Positions 41,937-51,074 are shown, numbered from the stretch's first letter. The stretch: 51,671 bases of DNA from an uncultured Lactobacillus sp. (GCF_947367125.1 NZ_CANBCQ010000012.1:1-51671); one strand, 5' to 3'. Notes: generated by a model not told the origin, from the letters alone. Translations and numbers: made by a program.

Positions 41937-42059
41937 TCATTCTTTTAAATCCTTCAACCAATTTTTAGCATACTCTTCATTCTCAATCAGCATTCCTTTT
42001 TCTCGAAGAATATTTACTTGTTGATCTAAATTCCTAAAAGACCTATTCGTTAGTTCCAA
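41937..42059 (-). pseudogene. 40-codon remnant of an Abi_2 (AbiD/AbiF-like) gene
   Basis: Minus-strand TTG start at 42059 with AGGAG 7 bases upstream, ending at TGA 41937. The product, with NRSFRNLDQQVNILREKG and LIENEEYAKNWL, looks like the first 40 residues of the Abi_2 family, whose members are several hundred residues and mediate abortive phage infection in lactococci. The frame stops before the conserved core, so it should be inactive, though ribosome binding site and terminator are intact. Confidence 0.55.
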
Positions 42060-42078
42060 TTATTAACTCCTAAAAAAT

Positions 42079-42125
42079 AAAAACCCTGATAACAACATTC
42101 AATGTGAACATTATATCAAGGTTTT
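42079..42125. terminator. Inverted repeat / terminator upstream of the Abi-like remnant
   Basis: AAAACCCTGATA ... TATCAAGGTTTT, 12-bp arms with one mismatch, followed by TGTTT on the plus strand. It contains a CATT-CAATG inner pairing. Confidence 0.55.
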
Positions 42126-42159
42126 GTTTAGAACCCTCTCCTAGTGCCTCTAAACTTGA

Positions 42160-42262
42160 TCTGTCTTAAGTGCCATTATACGTAGTTACTAAAATGCTTG
42201 CAACTAATTAATAGCTTGGTAAGTGTCATATTGTGATTAATAAATGATAATGTCTTAAGTGA
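42160..42262. mobile_element. Insertion-sequence end remnant
   Basis: Contains ATTGTGATTAATAAATGATAAT at about 42231-42252, nearly identical to a segment at about 51075 upstream of the transposase remnant. Two TCTTAAGTG repeats (42170, 42253) flank it. It probably records loss of an ISNCY-type element. Confidence 0.45.
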
Positions 42263-42309
42263 AAATATCCTTTTATTTCATCATCTACTGTCATACCCTT
42301 GCTGGTAAC

Positions 42310-42338
42310 AAAAAATGAGGCATCCCAAATGCCTCATC
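42310..42338 (-). terminator. Terminator of the rml operon
   Basis: Minus-strand ATGAGGCAT-TTGGG-ATGCCTCAT followed by TTTTTTG, 7 bases past the last gene's stop. Confidence 0.88.
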
Positions 42339-42344
42339 TTTCAT

Positions 42345-43328
42345 CTACTTCAATTCTTCAAAAAAGCCTTGCTTCTTCAAAATCTCTAAGTACCGCTTAA
42401 CAGCGTCAGGCCAAGTTGGCAATGGCTTAAAGCCGTTTTCTACCAGCTTGCCCTTATCTAAGCGTGAATTAAATGGACGAACAGCTTTTGACAAACCATA
42501 TTCTTCAGTCGTTACCGGCGTTACCTTGGTATCGTAGCCTGCTTGGCGATAAATTTCTTTAGTAAAGTCATACCATGAAATGTAGCCTGTCTTGGTTCCA
42601 TTTTCATCAAAGCCGCTGTCTGTTTCAGGCAATTCGCTATTAGTTGCATGATAGTAACCGTACTTATCAGTTTCAATCATGTCGACAAGCAAACGCGCCA
42701 AGTCAAAGGTATAAGTTGGCGTACCAATTTGGTCATTAACCACCTTCACCTCATCATGATTTGCACCAACTTTGAGCATTGTCTTGATAAAGTTATGGCC
42801 ATTCACACCAAAGACCCAAGCAATTCTAACAATGAAGTACTTGTCTAAAGTATTGGCAACTGCTTCTTCTCCGCCAAGCTTAGTTTCACCATAAACGTTC
42901 ATTGGCTTGTAACCCTTAAAGTCGGGCTTCCATGGTGTTGTACCTTGTCCATCAAAAACGTAATCAGTTGAGAGATAAACCATCGGTACATCGAGCTTTT
43001 TAGCTACGCTAGCAATATTTTGCGTACCCCCGACATTAACCTTGCGTACAGCAGCAACCTTGTCGTCATCTTCAGCCATATCCACAGCTGTCCACGCTGC
43101 ACAGTGGATAATTACGTCAGGGTTAACTTCGCTAATCACCTTATCCACAGCTTCAGCATCAGTAATATCCAAGGCAACATATGGCGCCTTAGTGACAGCC
43201 GTATTATCAGCTACCCCTGCGTATTCTGGAGCTAAATCACTGCCAACGCCTTCATAGCCACGTTTAGCAAGTTCATTCATTACGTCATGACCTAATTGAC
43301 CATTAACGCCAGTTACAAAAACTTTCAT
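42345..43328 (-). CDS. rmlD: dTDP-4-dehydrorhamnose reductase
   Basis: 327 residues, last gene of the operon. Rossmann start VFVTGVNGQLGHDV; catalytic YxxxK in NVYGETKLGGE and substrate segment STDYVFDGQGTTPW. It makes dTDP-L-rhamnose using NAD(P)H. It is about 40 residues longer than typical RmlD (about 290), mainly in an extra segment around ETDSGFDENGTKTGYI (residues 233-250) and a C-terminal helix. Four genes in order B-A-C-D leave little doubt. Confidence 0.95.
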   Translation of the reverse strand: MKVFVTGVNGQLGHDVMNELAKRGYEGVGSDLAPEYAGVADNTAVTKAPYVALDITDAEAVDKVISEVNPDVIIHCAAWTAVDMAEDDDKVAAVRKVNVGGTQNIASVAKKLDVPMVYLSTDYVFDGQGTTPWKPDFKGYKPMNVYGETKLGGEEAVANTLDKYFIVRIAWVFGVNGHNFIKTMLKVGANHDEVKVVNDQIGTPTYTFDLARLLVDMIETDKYGYYHATNSELPETDSGFDENGTKTGYISWYDFTKEIYRQAGYDTKVTPVTTEEYGLSKAVRPFNSRLDKGKLVENGFKPLPTWPDAVKRYLEILKKQGFFEELK

Positions 43329-43344
43329 AAATTTACCTCACTAA

Positions 43345-43953
43345 TTAAAACTTGAAAGTATCCTTTAAGCCCTTCCATTCTTGGTCACGTTCAGCCATAT
43401 TAAGCTTAGTGCCATCATCTAAAGTATAGCCAGAAGCATCTGGACTACCTGGGTATTCACCTTGTAAATGTGGCCACTTAATACCGATTTCAGGATCGTT
43501 CCAAGCCATACCGCCTTCATCATTAGGGTGCCAAAAATCATTAACCTTGTAACAAAATTCAGCTACATCGCTTAATACCAAAAAGCCATGTGCAAAACCT
43601 TGTGGAATCAAGAATTGCTTCTTGTTTTCAGCGGTCAATTCAACGCCGTACCACTTACCATAAGTTTTTGATTCACTACGAAGGTCAACAGCAACATCAA
43701 AAACGCTACCGCGAACAGCACGAACCAACTTAATTTGTGGATAATGCTTTTGAAAGTGTAAACCACGCAATACACCCTTGGTTGAACTTGATTGGTTATC
43801 TTGCACAAAGTTAATGCTAAAACCAGCATCCATCATGTCTCTTTGGTTAAAAGTTTCCATAAAGTAACCACGATCATCACCGTGAACAGTTGGGGTAATC
43901 ACAGCTAAACCTTCAATACCACCGACATTTTTTTCTACTTTAATTTGTCCCAT
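43345..43953 (-). CDS. rmlC: dTDP-4-dehydrorhamnose 3,5-epimerase
   Basis: 202 residues, cupin fold. Conserved GDDRGYFMETF, VQDNQSSSTKGVLRGLHFQ (catalytic His in RGLHFQ), VFDVAVDLR and IPQGFAHGFLVLSD are all present. It epimerises C3 and C5 of dTDP-4-keto-6-deoxyglucose. Third gene of the operon, 25 bases after rmlA and 16 before rmlD. Confidence 0.96.
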   Translation of the reverse strand: MGQIKVEKNVGGIEGLAVITPTVHGDDRGYFMETFNQRDMMDAGFSINFVQDNQSSSTKGVLRGLHFQKHYPQIKLVRAVRGSVFDVAVDLRSESKTYGKWYGVELTAENKKQFLIPQGFAHGFLVLSDVAEFCYKVNDFWHPNDEGGMAWNDPEIGIKWPHLQGEYPGSPDASGYTLDDGTKLNMAERDQEWKGLKDTFKF

Positions 43954-43978
43954 GTTTATCTTCTTTCTTTATTCACTC

Positions 43979-44863
43979 TTAATAACGTAACTTACCTTCG
44001 GCAACTGACTTTAAATGTTGCCCATATGGACTCTTACCATAGTGCTTGGCTGCAGCTAGCAATTCATCTTTATCAATCCAGTGATGAATATAAGCAATCT
44101 CTTCTGGTGCAGAAATAGATACGCCTTGGCGTTCTTCAGTCATCTTAACAAAGTTACTTGCGTCTACCAAGCTGTGCATCGTTCCTGTATCAAGCCAGGC
44201 ATAGCCTCGGCCCAATAATTGCACATTTAAGTCGTCTTCATTCAAGTACATTTCATTTAAACTGGTAATTTCCAATTCACCACGTGCACTTGGCTTAACT
44301 TGCGCAGCCTTTTCGCTCACGCCAGCTGGGTAAAAATACAGACCAGTCACTGCATAATTACTCTTAGGTTGAGCTGGCTTTTCTTCAATTGAGATTGCCT
44401 TGCCATTTTGATCAAAATCAACCACGCCAAAACGCTCTGGATCATTTACATAATAGCCAAAGACGGTTGCCTTACCTTTTTGCGCATCAGCCGTAGCGTT
44501 TTTAAGCAATTCAGTAAAACCATTGCCGTAAAAAATATTGTCGCCCAAAATCATGGCACATGGTTCACCATTGATGAAGTCTTTGCCTAAAGTAAATGCT
44601 TGGGCCAAACCATCTGGACTTGGCTGAACCTTGTAGCTTAACTTAATCCCAAATTGTGAGCCATCGCCTAACAATTCCTTGAAACGTGGTGTATCTGCTG
44701 GTGTGGAAATTACTAGAATATCCTTAATTCCAGCCAACATTAAAGTAGACAATGGGTAATAAATCATTGGCTTATCATAAACTGGCAATAATTGCTTACT
44801 AGTAACCAAAGTCAATGGATAAAGTCGTGTTCCTGAGCCCCCAGCTAAAATAATTCCCTTCAT
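43979..44863 (-). CDS. rmlA: Glucose-1-phosphate thymidylyltransferase
   Basis: 294 residues, usual length. The nucleotide-binding [11 protein letters not shown] and active-site segments [27 protein letters not shown] and [21 protein letters not shown] identify RmlA. It converts glucose-1-phosphate and dTTP to dTDP-glucose and is usually feedback-inhibited by dTDP-rhamnose. Two bases after the rmlB stop. Confidence 0.97.
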   Translation of the reverse strand: MKGIILAGGSGTRLYPLTLVTSKQLLPVYDKPMIYYPLSTLMLAGIKDILVISTPADTPRFKELLGDGSQFGIKLSYKVQPSPDGLAQAFTLGKDFINGEPCAMILGDNIFYGNGFTELLKNATADAQKGKATVFGYYVNDPERFGVVDFDQNGKAISIEEKPAQPKSNYAVTGLYFYPAGVSEKAAQVKPSARGELEITSLNEMYLNEDDLNVQLLGRGYAWLDTGTMHSLVDASNFVKMTEERQGVSISAPEEIAYIHHWIDKDELLAAAKHYGKSPYGQHLKSVAEGKLRY

Positions 44864-44865
44864 GA

Positions 44866-45903
44866 TTAATCCTTGTCTAATACCTTTCTGTTGCCGTACA
44901 TTTCTTCATAGTAATTTTGGTAATCACCAGAAATGATGTTTTCCCACCATTCCTTGTTGTCCAAGTACCATTGAATGGTCTTCTTAATGCCGTCTTTAAA
45001 CATGGTTTCTGGCAACCAGCCCAATTCATTGCGAATCTTTTCTGGATCAATTGCGTAACGACGATCGTGACCCTTGCGATCAGTAACATGTTCGATCAAT
45101 GAGTAAGGCTTATCTAAGTAATCACAAATCAACTTAACAATGTCGATATTATGCATTTCGTTGTGACCACCAATGTTGTAGACTTCACCAGGAGTACCCT
45201 TTTCAAGGATTAGATCAATTGCCTTGCAGTGATCTTCAACATAGAGCCAGTCACGGACATTCTCACCGTCACCATATACAGGCAACTTTTCATTGTTTAA
45301 GGCACGTTGAATCATTAATGGAATCAATTTTTCTGGGAATTGATATGGACCGTAGTTGTTAGAACAACGTGAAATAGTTACTGGCAAGTTGTAGGTTCTG
45401 CCATATGCACCAACTAATAAGTCTGCACTAGCCTTACTTGATGAGTATGGGCTTGAAGTGTGAAGTGGTGTATCTTCATGGAAGAATAAATCTGGACGAT
45501 CAAGTGGCAAGTCACCGTAAACTTCATCAGTTGAAACTTGGTGGAAACGCTTGATGCCGTACTTGCGACATGCGTCCATTAAGACAGAAGTACCAATGAT
45601 GTTGGTTTCCAAGAAGATTTCTGGATTTTCGATAGAACGGTCAACGTGGCTTTCAGCAGCAAAGTTAACTACAACGTCAGGCTTTTCTTCTTCAAATAAC
45701 TTGTAAACACCATCGCGATCACAGATATCAAGCTTAACAAACTTGAAGTTTGGCTTGTCTAAAACGTTCTTCAAAGTTGATAAGTTACCTGCATAAGTTA
45801 ACTTGTCTAAACAAATAATTTCGTAATCAGGATGCTTCTTCATCATATAAAAAATGAAGTTTGAGCCGATAAAACCTGCTCCGCCAGTAACAATAACTTT
45901 CAT
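44866..45903 (-). CDS. rmlB: dTDP-glucose 4,6-dehydratase
   Basis: 345 residues, extended SDR family. NAD-binding [11 protein letters not shown], catalytic block YGDLPLDR...[14 protein letters not shown] with YSSSK, and STDEVYG are intact. It forms dTDP-4-keto-6-deoxyglucose. First gene of rmlBACD, which provides rhamnose for cell-wall or capsular polysaccharide; no glycosyltransferase is adjacent. AGGAGG ribosome binding site. Confidence 0.97.
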   Translation of the reverse strand: MKVIVTGGAGFIGSNFIFYMMKKHPDYEIICLDKLTYAGNLSTLKNVLDKPNFKFVKLDICDRDGVYKLFEEEKPDVVVNFAAESHVDRSIENPEIFLETNIIGTSVLMDACRKYGIKRFHQVSTDEVYGDLPLDRPDLFFHEDTPLHTSSPYSSSKASADLLVGAYGRTYNLPVTISRCSNNYGPYQFPEKLIPLMIQRALNNEKLPVYGDGENVRDWLYVEDHCKAIDLILEKGTPGEVYNIGGHNEMHNIDIVKLICDYLDKPYSLIEHVTDRKGHDRRYAIDPEKIRNELGWLPETMFKDGIKKTIQWYLDNKEWWENIISGDYQNYYEEMYGNRKVLDKD

Positions 45904-45985
45904 ATAATTCCTCCACTACAAAATCTTATTCATCTGAAGTATATAACATTACGTTACGTCACCTTCAAGATAAATAAAAAAGATG

Positions 45986-47158
45986 TTACTTTTTACAGCT
46001 AAAAAAGCCCGCATCTTTAGTAATATGAAAGCCATCTTCAACTTGCTGATCGACATACTGTTTAAAATCTTGATAATGATCAAGCAAAATCGAATTTTGA
46101 TTACCGTGACAAGATAATATATAAGAGATAATTGGCATCGAATCTGAAAGTTCAATCGCATCTCGGTACTTGTGACAAACGATATCCTTAAAATATGGCT
46201 GCAGTATTTGTCGGCCATTGTCTAGGCCAAAGCGTTCATATAAATTGGTCGAAGACAAAACAATATTGTCACTATAGCTTTGCACAAGATCGGTAATCTC
46301 ATGCATGTGTCTTTTAGAATAGGTGCTGCAAGTAAAAGTAGCTCCAGGCTTAAGCACCCGTTGCACTTCTTTAAGTGTTTTAGCAAGATCATCACAGTAA
46401 AAAAGCATGTGGTTGGCAATTACTAAGTCAAAAGTATTGTCCGCAAAAGGAATTTTCTGAGCGTCAAAAACGGCATATTGAAACTGTGGTTGCTTGCCAA
46501 TTGCTTTTTTGGCATCAGCCAATATTCCTTCCGAAATATCGGATAAAACTACCGTTACGCCAGATGGAATTTTAGCGAGATTCTGCGACCATAAGGCGCC
46601 ATTGCCCGCTCCTAACTCTAGTATTTTCATTCCAGCTTTAAGGTGTAAATTACTAAAAAGCCACGGAAACCAGCCCTCTTTGTTAAGCGAATAGTCGCGG
46701 TGCAAACGAATGCGGGCTGAAATATTGGTAGCATTTTTATATTGCAGGCTAAGTGATTGATTCATTGAAGTTAAGTGGATCAGCTTTAGCATTTGACTCC
46801 AGTCAACTTGTTGGTTAGACTTCAGTGCCTGACTGGTCGAATCGATCGCCGCAATCACATTCTTCATTTCTTCAAGCCGCTCTTCAGCTAGACGCTTTTG
46901 AATTTGCAAAGAATTGAGTAAAACTTGGGCATCCCCTGACCCAATCGCCATCTCCCGAATCTCACTAAGTGAAAAACCTAGATATTTCAACAGCAGAATC
47001 TGTTGCAACTTAGCAAAATCTTGGTCTGTATACCGCCGTGCACCACCCTTGGCACGCACAGCTGGTTTTAATAAATTTTTCTGGTCATAATAACGAATCG
47101 TGCGAATTGAGACATGCGCCTTTTCCGCAAATTCGCCGCTTGTGTAGTATGTTGGCAT
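45986..47158 (-). CDS. MerR-family regulator fused to a class I SAM methyltransferase
   Basis: 390 residues. Residues 1-72 are a MerR winged helix (YTSGEFAEKAHVSIRTIRYYD ... GGARRYTDQDFAKL), then a dimerisation coiled coil to about 110. From about 165 a Rossmann methyltransferase follows: motif I ILELGAGNGALW (179-190), motif II acidic end VVLSDISEGIL, FDAQKIPFADNTFDLVIANHMLFY (motif IV/V). A C-terminal lid of about 100 residues ends HITKDAGFFSC. The methyltransferase may be sensor or effector; its ligand is unknown. It stands alone between rmlB and the accessory pair. Confidence 0.85.
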   Translation of the reverse strand: MPTYYTSGEFAEKAHVSIRTIRYYDQKNLLKPAVRAKGGARRYTDQDFAKLQQILLLKYLGFSLSEIREMAIGSGDAQVLLNSLQIQKRLAEERLEEMKNVIAAIDSTSQALKSNQQVDWSQMLKLIHLTSMNQSLSLQYKNATNISARIRLHRDYSLNKEGWFPWLFSNLHLKAGMKILELGAGNGALWSQNLAKIPSGVTVVLSDISEGILADAKKAIGKQPQFQYAVFDAQKIPFADNTFDLVIANHMLFYCDDLAKTLKEVQRVLKPGATFTCSTYSKRHMHEITDLVQSYSDNIVLSSTNLYERFGLDNGRQILQPYFKDIVCHKYRDAIELSDSMPIISYILSCHGNQNSILLDHYQDFKQYVDQQVEDGFHITKDAGFFSCKK

Positions 47159-47229
47159 CTTTCTATGCTTATTACTCCTTTACCCGATCAATCATTTAAT
47201 TTCTTAATAATATGTAGACACTATAAATG

Positions 47230-47682
47230 CTAATTTTGATTAATAGGGAATTTTAAATTCTTAAAAAATACCCAACTAATATTACTAAATAAGTAAATAC
47301 TTGCACATGTCATGCCAAAATATATCTTTTTCTCTTGGATCTTTATTTTAAATTTATAAATTGAAAATTCAGGTATTTTCCAGCTAATAAGCAATAACAA
47401 AATGAATATCATTGAAAAAGTAACAGCAATAAAATATTTATCAACAATTTCTACCCATTTATTTGGATATCCTTTTCTTTCTTTATTTTGTAAGATTTCA
47501 TATAACGGTGAAGAAAATAAAAAAGATAATGCCGTCATAAAAAATCCCATCATAATTGATAAAAAAGTAATTAAATCGGACTTATTATTTAAATTAATAT
47601 TTAGCCAACATCCGATTCCATAGGTAATTATTAATATGCTAAGTCCCTTTAAGTATTCTTTTTTTATCGATTTTCTTTCCAT
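47230..47682 (-). CDS. Four-helix membrane protein of the accessory pair
   Basis: 150 residues with four predicted transmembrane helices (about residues 13-28, 36-58, 88-106, 122-142) and short loops; the tip starts MERKSIKKEYLK. It begins 2 bases after the stop of the 277-codon gene, so translation is probably coupled. Not recognised. A small multi-pass protein paired with a soluble partner is the layout of several phage-defence modules, including Kiwa, but I cannot claim homology. Confidence 0.75.
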   Translation of the reverse strand: MERKSIKKEYLKGLSILIITYGIGCWLNINLNNKSDLITFLSIMMGFFMTALSFLFSSPLYEILQNKERKGYPNKWVEIVDKYFIAVTFSMIFILLLLISWKIPEFSIYKFKIKIQEKKIYFGMTCASIYLFSNISWVFFKNLKFPINQN

Positions 47683-47684
47683 TG

Positions 47685-48518
47685 TTATTTTCCTACATTT
47701 ATTTGCTGTTGTAGAGTTGTTAGAACTATTTGAGGATTAAATTGATTGTTCTCATCAACTGTCACATTTTTTAGAATTTCCTTTTGAATAAAAGTATCGG
47801 TATTATATATACGTTCAAAACCCTCTTCAGATTTCCCCTTTATAATTAATCCCCGCAATTGATGGGATTTAAACTTTTTACCCATTTTCCTTATAAATTT
47901 AGTGATGAGGTATCTATCTTGCCCCTTATATACAGCCTTAACACTAAATTTGGTTGGAGCAGTAGTACCAGTTAAATCTTCCAACGCTTTACGTTCAGCT
48001 TCTTCTCCTGATGAAGAAAAAATATCTTTTATTGACGTAAATTCAAAACAATCAACAGTATTAAGTTCCTTCACAAAATCATCTATATCAACAAAAATAT
48101 CCTTTATATCAAAAATCAGGTTAGTCTCTTGCTTTAAAATTCCCTCGACTACCGTCTTTTTTAAACTATTATTTAAATACAATAATTCAGTTTCAAAATC
48201 ATAATACACAAAAAGCTGATTTCTAAGTTCAGCTTGAGAAGAAGTTCTAGGATTAGCAATATTTTCCTTCTTTTTAAAGTCATACAGCTTTTCACCCCGT
48301 GGTTCAGAAGTTCCATAATTAATCGAAAGAAACAAATACTCTTCTTTTACCTCACTAACACATTCGTAAACTGTATTATTATAAACGTATCTCCAAGTTC
48401 TAGGTAAATTTTGAAAATCTGATAATTTTACCTCCCTAGTCTTAGCAATTTCCTCTTGAGATTCCACATATAATTGAAACTTTGAAAAACTTAATGATTT
48501 ATTACTGCCATCTGCCAT
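47685..48518 (-). CDS. Soluble protein of unknown function, accessory pair
   Basis: 277 residues, no signal or membrane segment. Beta-rich N-terminal half (TWRYVYNNTVYECVSEVKEEYLFL in part) leads to the segment LRNQLFVYYDFETELLYLNN (about 102-121). The C-terminal half has VKAVYKGQDRYLITKFIRKMGKKF and a mixed helix end. High Lys/Glu/Phe content and AT-rich codons differ from the neighbouring rml genes, suggesting acquisition. First gene of the pair. Function unknown; a decoy/sensor role in phage defence is a guess from context only. Confidence 0.72.
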   Translation of the reverse strand: MADGSNKSLSFSKFQLYVESQEEIAKTREVKLSDFQNLPRTWRYVYNNTVYECVSEVKEEYLFLSINYGTSEPRGEKLYDFKKKENIANPRTSSQAELRNQLFVYYDFETELLYLNNSLKKTVVEGILKQETNLIFDIKDIFVDIDDFVKELNTVDCFEFTSIKDIFSSSGEEAERKALEDLTGTTAPTKFSVKAVYKGQDRYLITKFIRKMGKKFKSHQLRGLIIKGKSEEGFERIYNTDTFIQKEILKNVTVDENNQFNPQIVLTTLQQQINVGK

Positions 48519-48539
48519 AAATAACTTGTCCTTAAACTA

Positions 48540-48911
48540 CTTTTATTAACTTATTCTACATAATTATTAATACTTAAAATTATTTTATATAAATTTATAC
48601 TAAAATAAAAGCTGAGATGAAACACTTAATGCCAAACGCTTTTTGGACACTTAATGTCATCTATAAAACGAGGAGCTTCACCGGCTTTTCAGGAATTTCA
48701 TTGGAGTATATGGACTTTTGAAACCTAGTTTAGCAAATTAATGATTGAAAGACTGAGGTGAGGGGCAGCTTTATCTCAACAGAGTATAAGATTTTAAAAG
48801 AAAATATTTTCTTTTCTATGTCATAAAACACTGCGATAGCTGAAATATTTAATTGTAAAAAATAAGAGATAAACCATAGTATCATTATGCCAAGATTCAT
48901 CTCCTACTTTA
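48540..48911. other. Intergenic region with IS-like debris
   Basis: About 370 bases. Two copies of a CACTTAATGNC motif occur at about 48622 and 48640, similar to repeats seen at insertion-sequence ends, and a TTAAAAGAAAATATTTTCTTTT palindrome lies near 48793. No intact gene. A short plus-strand frame near 48665-48722 was not identified. Confidence 0.45.
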
Positions 48912-48930
48912 GGTTCTTTGACAAAGAACC
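48912..48930. repeat. Perfect 19-bp dyad
   Basis: GGTTCTTTGACAAAGAACC, 9-bp arms around one base. The loop is too small for a terminator. It resembles ends of ISL3-family elements, so it may be an excision scar or a binding site; it sits 13 bases past the stop of the XRE-ImmA gene. Confidence 0.6.
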
Positions 48931-48943
48931 GCTTATTCAACGC

Positions 48944-50152
48944 TTACGCTAAATCGTTTTTTAATTTCAAATTTTTTCTAACTAAATTAAAATCAATTAT
49001 ATTTGAAAGCTTATTCAAATCATTACTACTATCTTTTAAATATTTATCAAAGAAGTTAGATTTCAAATCAAATAATCTTATTAAGAAATCCAATTTAATA
49101 TGAAAAGTATCAGTTAAATCATAAACGTTAATAATATTTTTATCCAGTAAAAATTCAAGTACTGCCTTAACTTTACCAGGCTTAATTGGTGGAATTACAT
49201 CATCAAGTGGTTCATTAGAACGATAACCCTTTTTAGTCATTTGTGCCCAGAAATAACGGTTTTGCTGAGTCGATAATAATTTTATCTTATATGCTTGATA
49301 TTCTAGTGCCACGATAGAAGTAAAATACTTTTTCTTTAATTCAATATACGAATCTGGATTACTTGGTTTGGATATATTTTGAAAATCATCTCTTAATTCT
49401 TTTTCCGGTAAAAGAAATTGAGAAGCAAAAGTATCTGCTTGCTTATCTAATTCTCGCATTTCTTTTTCATTCAAAATGGTCATATCCTGATCATCATGTA
49501 ACAACAGATGCCCTAGTTCATGCGCTAAATCAAAATTTCTTCTAACTGCAGATTTTCGAATAGTTCCTAAAACGATATACGGCTTACCACTCCTGGTATA
49601 TCCACTATAAGCGTCTATTTCTCGGCCAAGATTCTTCTCAAGAATATTAATCCCAAGACTCTCCAAACTAAACATTAAATCCCGATTATTATTCAATCTA
49701 ATAAAACGTCTAGTAAAAATTGCAATCTTGCTTATTCTTGTGGAAGTATCTTTAACTTTACACTTTTGCATATCACTAGCTTTCTTTAATTTATCAAAAT
49801 TATCTTGTTCTAGCTTCACAAAACTACCAAAATAACTAATGAAAAAATCAGCAAATGTAATATACATTAATTCTAATTTTGTTTTCTTTCTTGAATTTTT
49901 ATCTTTAGCCCTATAAGCTACATTACTTTCAGAAATTACTCTTTCTTTTAAAAAACTAGGGGTCATCAGATATTCAGTATCTACTTGAAAAAGATCATTT
50001 ATTTTATAAAGAATATCCAATCTAGGGGTAATTTGATTATTTTCATATTGCCCTACAGTTTGTTCGCTTACATTTAATTTTTCACTTAAATCTTTACGAG
50101 AGAGTCCCTCTAATTCCCTTAATTGTTGAAGCTTCTCTCCATAAAACATCAT
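48944..50152 (-). CDS. XRE regulator fused to an ImmA/IrrE metallopeptidase
   Basis: 402 residues. The N-terminal Xre/Cro helix-turn-helix is at about 5-60 (QLRELEGLSRKDLSEKLNVSEQTVGQYENN). The IrrE/ImmA domain has zinc motif HELGH at 211-215, in FDLAHELGHLLLHDD, with DKQADTFASQFLLPE following as the family's third block. A C-terminal extension of about 150 residues is of unknown fold. Similar proteins derepress mobile elements or act as antitoxin-like regulators. An ATG one codon downstream is an alternative start. It starts 10 bases after the stop of the 243-codon gene and forms an operon with it. Confidence 0.85.
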   Translation of the reverse strand: MMFYGEKLQQLRELEGLSRKDLSEKLNVSEQTVGQYENNQITPRLDILYKINDLFQVDTEYLMTPSFLKERVISESNVAYRAKDKNSRKKTKLELMYITFADFFISYFGSFVKLEQDNFDKLKKASDMQKCKVKDTSTRISKIAIFTRRFIRLNNNRDLMFSLESLGINILEKNLGREIDAYSGYTRSGKPYIVLGTIRKSAVRRNFDLAHELGHLLLHDDQDMTILNEKEMRELDKQADTFASQFLLPEKELRDDFQNISKPSNPDSYIELKKKYFTSIVALEYQAYKIKLLSTQQNRYFWAQMTKKGYRSNEPLDDVIPPIKPGKVKAVLEFLLDKNIINVYDLTDTFHIKLDFLIRLFDLKSNFFDKYLKDSSNDLNKLSNIIDFNLVRKNLKLKNDLA

Positions 50153-50161
50153 TTATCCACC

Positions 50162-50893
50162 TTAATTTCGATCATTATTTTCTTGTTGCTGCTGTGCTAT
50201 TTCCGTAATATTAAATTTATGATTATCGTATTGCGCAGCAGGAATATTATCATTTCTCACAGGCTCTAATTCATCTTCTGTAATAGTAGCCGTATTTTGA
50301 ATATATTTAGTTAGATCTTCAACCTCTAAAAACTCTGCAGATTTTTGATTTGGTAGTTCTAATCTAATACTTTTAATATTTTGATTTTTATCTAATTCAT
50401 ATATTGCAATATAGAATCTATTATACTTTTCTACTTTTGACTTACTCTTTTCCTCTCCATCAATTAATGGCAACTCTAACTGAACTGAACGATTGCTATT
50501 CTTAGTTACAATTTCATTTTTACTGAATAAATGATTATTAATTGCTGCATCTTCACGAAGATAATCAGCAATATCATCAATATTTCCGTGAAATTGTTGA
50601 TTAGCTGTTCTAGCATTTCGCACGATTAATAAATCTGGATTTTCAAATTCATCATTCTTTAAACTATAGCTTAAGAATTTCCATCCTCCAGCCATTTCGA
50701 ATTTTACATCTGCATTTTCAGCAATATTATTTAAAGCAGTATCAATATAATTTCCTTTAGCCCATGACAAACCAGTACTAATAACTAATCTTGCATTTTC
50801 TCTCTTTCTCATAGCTAAATATTCTTTATATCCATTTACGATACCATTAACAATAAATTGATTGACATCCTCTGTTAATTTTAAATTATCCAT
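50162..50893 (-). CDS. Partner protein of the XRE-ImmA gene, unknown function
   Basis: 243 residues, no membrane segment. The N-terminal half contains DVNQFIVNGIVNGYKEYLAMRKRENARLV in part and GGWKFLSYSLKNDEFENPDLLIVRNA. The C-terminal tail is Gln/Asn-rich and acidic (ending AQQQQENNDRN). I think this resembles the DUF5986-type proteins that accompany XRE-ImmA genes in streptococci and lactobacilli, but this is from memory of context only. AAGGGG ribosome binding site and a TATAAT box lie upstream. Co-transcription suggests a toxin/antitoxin or regulator/sensor pair. Confidence 0.6.
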   Translation of the reverse strand: MDNLKLTEDVNQFIVNGIVNGYKEYLAMRKRENARLVISTGLSWAKGNYIDTALNNIAENADVKFEMAGGWKFLSYSLKNDEFENPDLLIVRNARTANQQFHGNIDDIADYLREDAAINNHLFSKNEIVTKNSNRSVQLELPLIDGEEKSKSKVEKYNRFYIAIYELDKNQNIKSIRLELPNQKSAEFLEVEDLTKYIQNTATITEDELEPVRNDNIPAAQYDNHKFNITEIAQQQQENNDRN

Positions 50894-51074
50894 TCTAGTA
50901 CCCCTTGTCTTTTTTGATTAATTATACTATTTATCGCAAAAATTTACTGCATTTTTTAACTTTTTCTGAAAGTAACTATGTTCGATATATTAAAGCGCTG
51001 CTACTAATTACATTATTCTTAAATATTTAGAAGCATATGATGCAAGTGCTATTAGAAATAGTGCACTTTTTCAT

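Noticed and set aside
47230..48518. Calling the two-gene module Kiwa (KwaA/KwaB)
   Set aside because: Only the general plan (four-helix protein plus soluble partner) fits; gene order is reversed and no sequence motif supports it.
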